22,508 nucleotides of DNA from Burkholderiales bacterium (lineage in GTDB: Bacteria; Pseudomonadota; Gammaproteobacteria; Burkholderiales; Burkholderiaceae_C), in NCBI GenBank assembly GCA_025352345.1, contig JANXTP010000215.1:1-22508 (forward strand), read 5' to 3'. The notes under the pieces are model-generated. The model ran no database searches and was not told where the DNA came from. It was given only the letters and a program-made list of their open reading frames with translations. Numbering within the stretch: the stretch's first letter is position 1; each line of letters opens with the position of its first letter. Of this stretch, positions 19,389 to 22,508 are shown one piece after another. The position numbers were made by a program, and so were the translations under genes.

Positions 19389-20208
19389 TTCCCGTTCGAC
19401 CGCATTGCCAGCCCTGGTTTCCATGCGTGGTGTGAGCTGCGGCTATGGCGATCGCCTCATCCTCAGCAACGTCGACCTGGATCTGCATCGCGGGCAAGTG
19501 ATCGGCGTGATGGGCACCTCGGGTGGCGGCAAGACGACGCTGCTGCGCTTGATCGGCCGACAGCTGACGCCGATCTCGGGGCAGGTGATGTTCGACGGTG
19601 TGGACATCGCCGGGCTCGATCGTGACGGGCTCTACGCGCTGCGCCGACGCATGGGCATGCTGTTCCAGTTCGGCGCCTTGTTCACCGATCTGTCGGTGTT
19701 CGACAACGTGGCCTTCCCGCTGCGTGAACACACCAACCTGAGCGAATTGATGATCCGCGACGTGGTGCTGATGAAGCTCGACGCCGTCGGTCTGCGCGGT
19801 GCGCGCAACCTGATGCCGTCGGAAGTGTCGGGCGGCATGGCGCGCCGCGTGGCACTCGCACGCGCCATCGCACTCGACCCCGATTTGATCATGTACGACG
19901 AGCCGTTTGCCGGACTGGACCCGATCTCGCTGGGCAGCGCCTCGCGCTTGATCCGCGATCTTGGGCACGCGCTGGGTGTCACCAGCATCGTCGTGTCGCA
20001 CGACGTCGAGGAAACCTTCGCCATCGCCGACCACATCGTGTTCATCGCCAACGGCAACATCGTCGCGCAGGGCACGCCGGCGGAGATCCGTGCCAGCACC
20101 GACCCACTGGTGCACCAGTTCTTCACCGCGTCGCCGGACGGCCCGGTGGAATTCCACTACCCAGCCGTGTCGATCGCCGATGATTTCGGCGCGGGAGCAC
20201 GCCGATGA
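19372..20208 (+). CDS. mlaF: Phospholipid transport ABC ATPase MlaF
   Basis: MlaF is the ATPase of the MlaFEDB inner-membrane complex that moves phospholipids between the outer and inner membranes. From ATG 19372 the protein has 278 residues. Walker A is GTSGGGKTT (48-56), the Q-loop is LFQFGALF (97-104, Gln99), the signature VSGGM is 152-156, Walker B is LIMYDEP (172-178), and the H-loop is in VSHDVEE. FQFGALFTDLSVFDNVAFPLRE is typical of the MlaF (Ttg2A) subfamily. The frame is open further upstream, to GTG/ATG-like starts near 19279, but the added residues resemble no family member. ATG 19423 is a shorter alternative. It overlaps mlaE by 4 nt. Confidence 0.94.
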   Translation: MTPVPDSRSTALPALVSMRGVSCGYGDRLILSNVDLDLHRGQVIGVMGTSGGGKTTLLRLIGRQLTPISGQVMFDGVDIAGLDRDGLYALRRRMGMLFQFGALFTDLSVFDNVAFPLREHTNLSELMIRDVVLMKLDAVGLRGARNLMPSEVSGGMARRVALARAIALDPDLIMYDEPFAGLDPISLGSASRLIRDLGHALGVTSIVVSHDVEETFAIADHIVFIANGNIVAQGTPAEIRASTDPLVHQFFTASPDGPVEFHYPAVSIADDFGAGARR

Positions 20209-20987
20209 ACTGGCTCAATCCCGAGTCGGTTGGCCACCTGGTGCGCTGCCAACTCGTCAGCCTCGGCATGTCGGCGCGGTTGTTCGCCCGTCTGGTGGTG
20301 CTGACGCCCGCCGCACTGCGCCGGTTTTCATTGGTCAGCGAGCAGACCTATTTCGTCGGCAATCGCTCGCTGTCCATCATCAGCGTGTCGGGCCTGTTCG
20401 TCGGTTTCGTGCTGGCTCTGCAGGGCTACTACACCCTGAAGCGCTACGGATCTGCTGAAGCGGTGGGCCTGCTGGTCGCGCTGTCGCTGGTGCGTGAACT
20501 GGGCCCGGTGGTCACCGCGCTGTTGTTCGCCGGTCGTGCCGGCACCTCGCTGACTGCGGAAATCGGTTTGATGAAGGCCGGCGAGCAACTGGCGGCGATG
20601 GAGATGATGGCCGTCGATCCGGTGCGCCGAGTGCTTGCGCCGCGCTTCTGGGCGGGGCTGATCTCGATGCCTTTGCTGGCGGCGGTGTTCAGTGCGGTCG
20701 GTGTGATCGGTGGCTGGCTGGTCGCGGTGCCGCTGCTGGGCATCGACGACGGCTCGTTCTGGTCGCAGATGCAAGGCGGCGTGCGCTGGAGCGCTGACGT
20801 GGGCAATGGCGTCATCAAGAGCATCGTGTTCGGCATCACCGTGACCTTCGTGGCGCTGTGGCAGGGCTACACCTGCAAGGCAACGCCAGAAGGGGTGTCG
20901 CAAGCCACCACGCAGACGGTGGTGGTGTCGTCGCTGGCGGTGTTGGCGCTGGACTTCGTGCTGACCGCGATGATGTTCTCGATCTGA
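20205..20987 (+). CDS. mlaE: Phospholipid transport permease MlaE
   Basis: MlaE is the membrane permease of the Mla complex and works as a dimer with MlaF. The 260-residue protein is of the MlaE (DUF140) type: an interfacial N-terminal helix region, then hydrophobic segments around 55-75, 85-108, 145-172, 200-225 and 235-258. The conserved loop ELGPVVTALLFAGRAGTSLT followed by AEIGLMKAGEQLAAMEMMAVDP is clear and defines the family. ATG 20205 overlaps the mlaF stop (ATGA) and has GGGAG (20193-20197) seven bases upstream. A gap of about 40 bases separates it from mlaD. Confidence 0.95.
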   Translation: MNWLNPESVGHLVRCQLVSLGMSARLFARLVVLTPAALRRFSLVSEQTYFVGNRSLSIISVSGLFVGFVLALQGYYTLKRYGSAEAVGLLVALSLVRELGPVVTALLFAGRAGTSLTAEIGLMKAGEQLAAMEMMAVDPVRRVLAPRFWAGLISMPLLAAVFSAVGVIGGWLVAVPLLGIDDGSFWSQMQGGVRWSADVGNGVIKSIVFGITVTFVALWQGYTCKATPEGVSQATTQTVVVSSLAVLALDFVLTAMMFSI

Positions 20988-21032
20988 ACTTTCTGCTTCA
21001 ATGACCGATATGATTTCTCAAGGGGAATGACG

Positions 21033-21527
21033 TTGCAACAATCTCGTCATGACGTGTGGGTCGGGCTGTTCGTGATGGCCGGTGCAGCCGCTTTGCTGTT
21101 CCTGGCGCTGAAAGCTGGCAATTTGTTGAGTCTGAATTTCGACGAAACCTATGGTGTCGTCGCGCGCTTCGACAACATTGGCGGGTTGAAGCCGCGGGCC
21201 GCGGTGAAAAGCGCCGGTGTGGTGGTCGGGCGGGTGGACTCGATCGGCTTCGACGACAAGACCTACCAGGCCAGCGTGGCCTTGCAGCTTCAGGAGAAGT
21301 TCAAGTTCCCCAAGGACAGTTCCGCCAAAATTTTGACGTCTGGACTGCTAGGCGAGCAGTACATCGGGATTGAGCCCGGCGGTAACGAGAAAAATCTGGC
21401 TGCTGGCGATGTCATCACGCAAACCCAGTCCGCCGTGGTGCTGGAGAATCTGATCAGCCAGTTCCTGTTCAACAAGGCCTCAGAAGGCAAACCCACTGCC
21501 GAAGCCGCCAAAGGAGAAGAAAAGTGA
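21033..21527 (+). CDS. mlaD: Phospholipid-binding MCE protein MlaD
   Basis: MlaD is anchored in the inner membrane and forms a hexameric MCE ring in the periplasm that passes lipids to MlaE. The protein has one N-terminal membrane helix (WVGLFVMAGAAALLFLALKA) and one MCE domain: GVVARFDNIGGLKPRAAVK, SAGVVVGRVDSIGFD, SSAKILTSGLLGEQYIGIEP, then a helical tail LENLISQFLFNKASEG. The start is a judgement: ATG 21027 touches its own AGGGGA (21021-21026), whereas TTG 21033 lies six bases behind it and gives MQQSRHDVWVGLF, the N-terminus I recall in relatives. Using the ATG adds two residues. The stop overlaps mlaA by 4 nt. Confidence 0.92.
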   Translation: MQQSRHDVWVGLFVMAGAAALLFLALKAGNLLSLNFDETYGVVARFDNIGGLKPRAAVKSAGVVVGRVDSIGFDDKTYQASVALQLQEKFKFPKDSSAKILTSGLLGEQYIGIEPGGNEKNLAAGDVITQTQSAVVLENLISQFLFNKASEGKPTAEAAKGEEK

Positions 21528-22252
21528 AGTACCCATCCCGAAGCGGTTTGAAATCCCTGGTCTGCGCCTCGCTGGTGCTGGTCCTGCAAGGCTGTGCCTC
21601 TACGCCTGCTCCCAGCGGCAACGCGCAGGTCAACGACCCGATCGAGGGTTTCAACCGGACGATGTTCGGGTTCAACGAGAAGGTGGACGAAAACGTCCTG
21701 AAGCCAGTGGCCACCGGCTACAAGAATGTCGTGCCCAGCCCTGCGAGAACCGGCGTCACCAACTTTCACAACAACTTTGAAGACGCTTGGTCGGCGGTCA
21801 ACAGCTTGTTCCAGTTGAAGTTCGAGCATGCCGCGAGCGACACGATGCGGGTGTTGGTGAACACCACCCTCGGGTTCGGTGGTCTGCTCGACTGGGGCTC
21901 GGAAATGCGCCTGCAGCGCTACAACGAAGACTTCGGGCAGACGCTGGGTTACTGGGGAATGGGCGAGGGCGCTTATGTGGTCTGGCCACTCCTCGGCCCG
22001 TCAACCGCGCGTGACTCGGTCGCATTGCCGCTGGACCTGACGGCCGGGCCTGGCCTGGTCATCGAGAGCACCGCGATATCAATCAGCGCTGCGGCGTTGA
22101 ACGTGGTCAACACCCGCGCGAACTTGCTGGACACCACCGCCTTGCTCGATGACATCGTGCTCGACAAGTACATCTTCGTTCGCGACGGATTCCTGCAGCG
22201 TCGCCGCAGCCAGGTCTACGACGGCAACCCGCCGGACGCGCCAAAGAATTGA
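21524..22252 (+). CDS. mlaA: Outer-membrane lipoprotein MlaA (VacJ)
   Basis: MlaA removes mislocalised phospholipids from the outer leaflet of the outer membrane and hands them to MlaC. The 242-residue product has a lipoprotein signal with lipobox LQGC (Cys24). The MlaA core is clear: NDPIEGFNRTMFGFNEKVDE (37-56), FHNNFEDAWSAVNSLFQLK, LVNTTLGFGGLLDWGSEM, EDFGQTLGYWGMGEGAYVVW, PLLGPSTARDS. The start is GTG 21524, overlapping the mlaD stop by 4 nt, with AAGGAG (21511-21516) seven bases upstream. In E. coli mlaA lies away from mlaFEDCB; here it is inside the operon, as in other Burkholderiales. Confidence 0.95.
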   Translation: MKYPSRSGLKSLVCASLVLVLQGCASTPAPSGNAQVNDPIEGFNRTMFGFNEKVDENVLKPVATGYKNVVPSPARTGVTNFHNNFEDAWSAVNSLFQLKFEHAASDTMRVLVNTTLGFGGLLDWGSEMRLQRYNEDFGQTLGYWGMGEGAYVVWPLLGPSTARDSVALPLDLTAGPGLVIESTAISISAAALNVVNTRANLLDTTALLDDIVLDKYIFVRDGFLQRRRSQVYDGNPPDAPKN

Positions 22253-22385
22253 TGCCGCGGCCTGCTGAGGCTCGCCAGAACAACAGGCTAGCCCGACAGG
22301 CGTCGGCAGCGGGCAGCGAACTTTCCGGGCCCGGCTGCCTCCAACTTACATGACCGGTCCTGTAGACCGAGGAGAGAATCGCCAA

Positions 22386-22508
22386 ATGATGCAAAAGAAG
22401 AGACTCGCCGCCCTGTGTGCTGGTTGGCTGACGGTGTTTACACCGGCATTGCATGCGCAAACTGCCGCTGGGCCGACCGCGGCCGCGGCGGCCGCTCAAT
22501 CGCCGGAT
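22386..22508 (+). CDS. mlaC: Start of a secreted protein, probably MlaC (3' end outside window)
   Basis: Only 41 residues are visible. They begin MMQKKR, have a hydrophobic stretch LAALCAGWLTVFTPALHA and a likely signal peptidase I site before Gln-Thr, then an alanine-rich linker ending QSPD. AGGAG (22370-22374) precedes ATG 22386 by 11 bases; ATG 22389 is equally possible. No MlaC fold is visible yet; the call rests on position after mlaA and on the signal peptide. MlaC is the periplasmic shuttle that carries phospholipid from MlaA to MlaD. The 133 bases before it (22253-22385) hold only the short palindrome CCGGGCCCGG (22325-22334) and no clear terminator or promoter. Confidence 0.6.
   Translation, partial: MMQKKRLAALCAGWLTVFTPALHAQTAAGPTAAAAAAQSPD

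Noticed and set aside
21009..21014. TATGAT as an internal promoter for mlaD
   Set aside because: Good -10 match, but nothing resembling a -35 at 16-18 bases; mlaD is well placed to be read from the mlaF promoter.
21001..21030. Nine-codon frame between mlaE and mlaD ending on the mlaD ATG
   Set aside because: No Shine-Dalgarno sequence precedes it and the gap is only 39 bases, so chance is the simpler explanation.
22325..22334. CCGGGCCCGG palindrome after mlaA as a terminator
   Set aside because: Too short to form a hairpin with a proper loop, no T-run follows, and the next gene seems to belong to the same operon.

Overview
This window is GC-rich, all recognisable genes lie on the + strand, and there is almost no free space (no gene-free stretch reaches 300 bases). 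The gene families and their order (pilQ-aroK-aroB-dgt, then gltB-gltD, then an mla block with mlaA inside the operon) point to a betaproteobacterium of the order Burkholderiales. The genus cannot be fixed from this window alone; my impression of a Leptothrix/Rubrivivax/Methylibium-like relative is from memory of gene order and was not tested.

Layout: (1) 1-4242 holds the end of the type IV pilus secretin pilQ, the shikimate pathway genes aroK and aroB, and dgt, a dNTP triphosphohydrolase; aroB and dgt overlap by 4 nt. (2) 4341-12006 is a six-gene minor-pilin operon, pilV-pilW-pilX-pilY1-pilE-fimT-like, with every junction overlapping or separated by about 2 nt. It encodes the pilus priming/tip complex: five prepilin-like proteins and the large secreted PilY1 adhesin. 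(3) 12027-12878 holds a REP-associated (RAYT/Y1) transposase-like gene whose HUH histidines are replaced, then a short AT-rich patch with a REP-like palindrome, then a good sigma70-type promoter. (4) 12879-19247 is gltB-gltD, the two subunits of NADPH glutamate synthase, separated by 90 bases with a strong hairpin. (5) 19372-22508 is mlaF-mlaE-mlaD-mlaA and the start of a probable mlaC, the retrograde phospholipid transport system that keeps the outer membrane asymmetric.

Most of the window is conserved housekeeping and pilus biology. I did not find a clear new multi-gene system. The observations most worth a second look are the apparently catalytically dead RAYT-derived protein beside its REP-like remnant directly upstream of gltBD; a PilY1 in which the usual Asp-rich calcium loops appear to be substituted at two places; a perfect 16-nt palindrome inside a larger hairpin between gltB and gltD; a 10-bp hairpin and a possible 13-residue leader peptide in front of mlaF; and -10-like boxes that sit so close to the aroB and pilV start codons that leaderless transcripts are possible.
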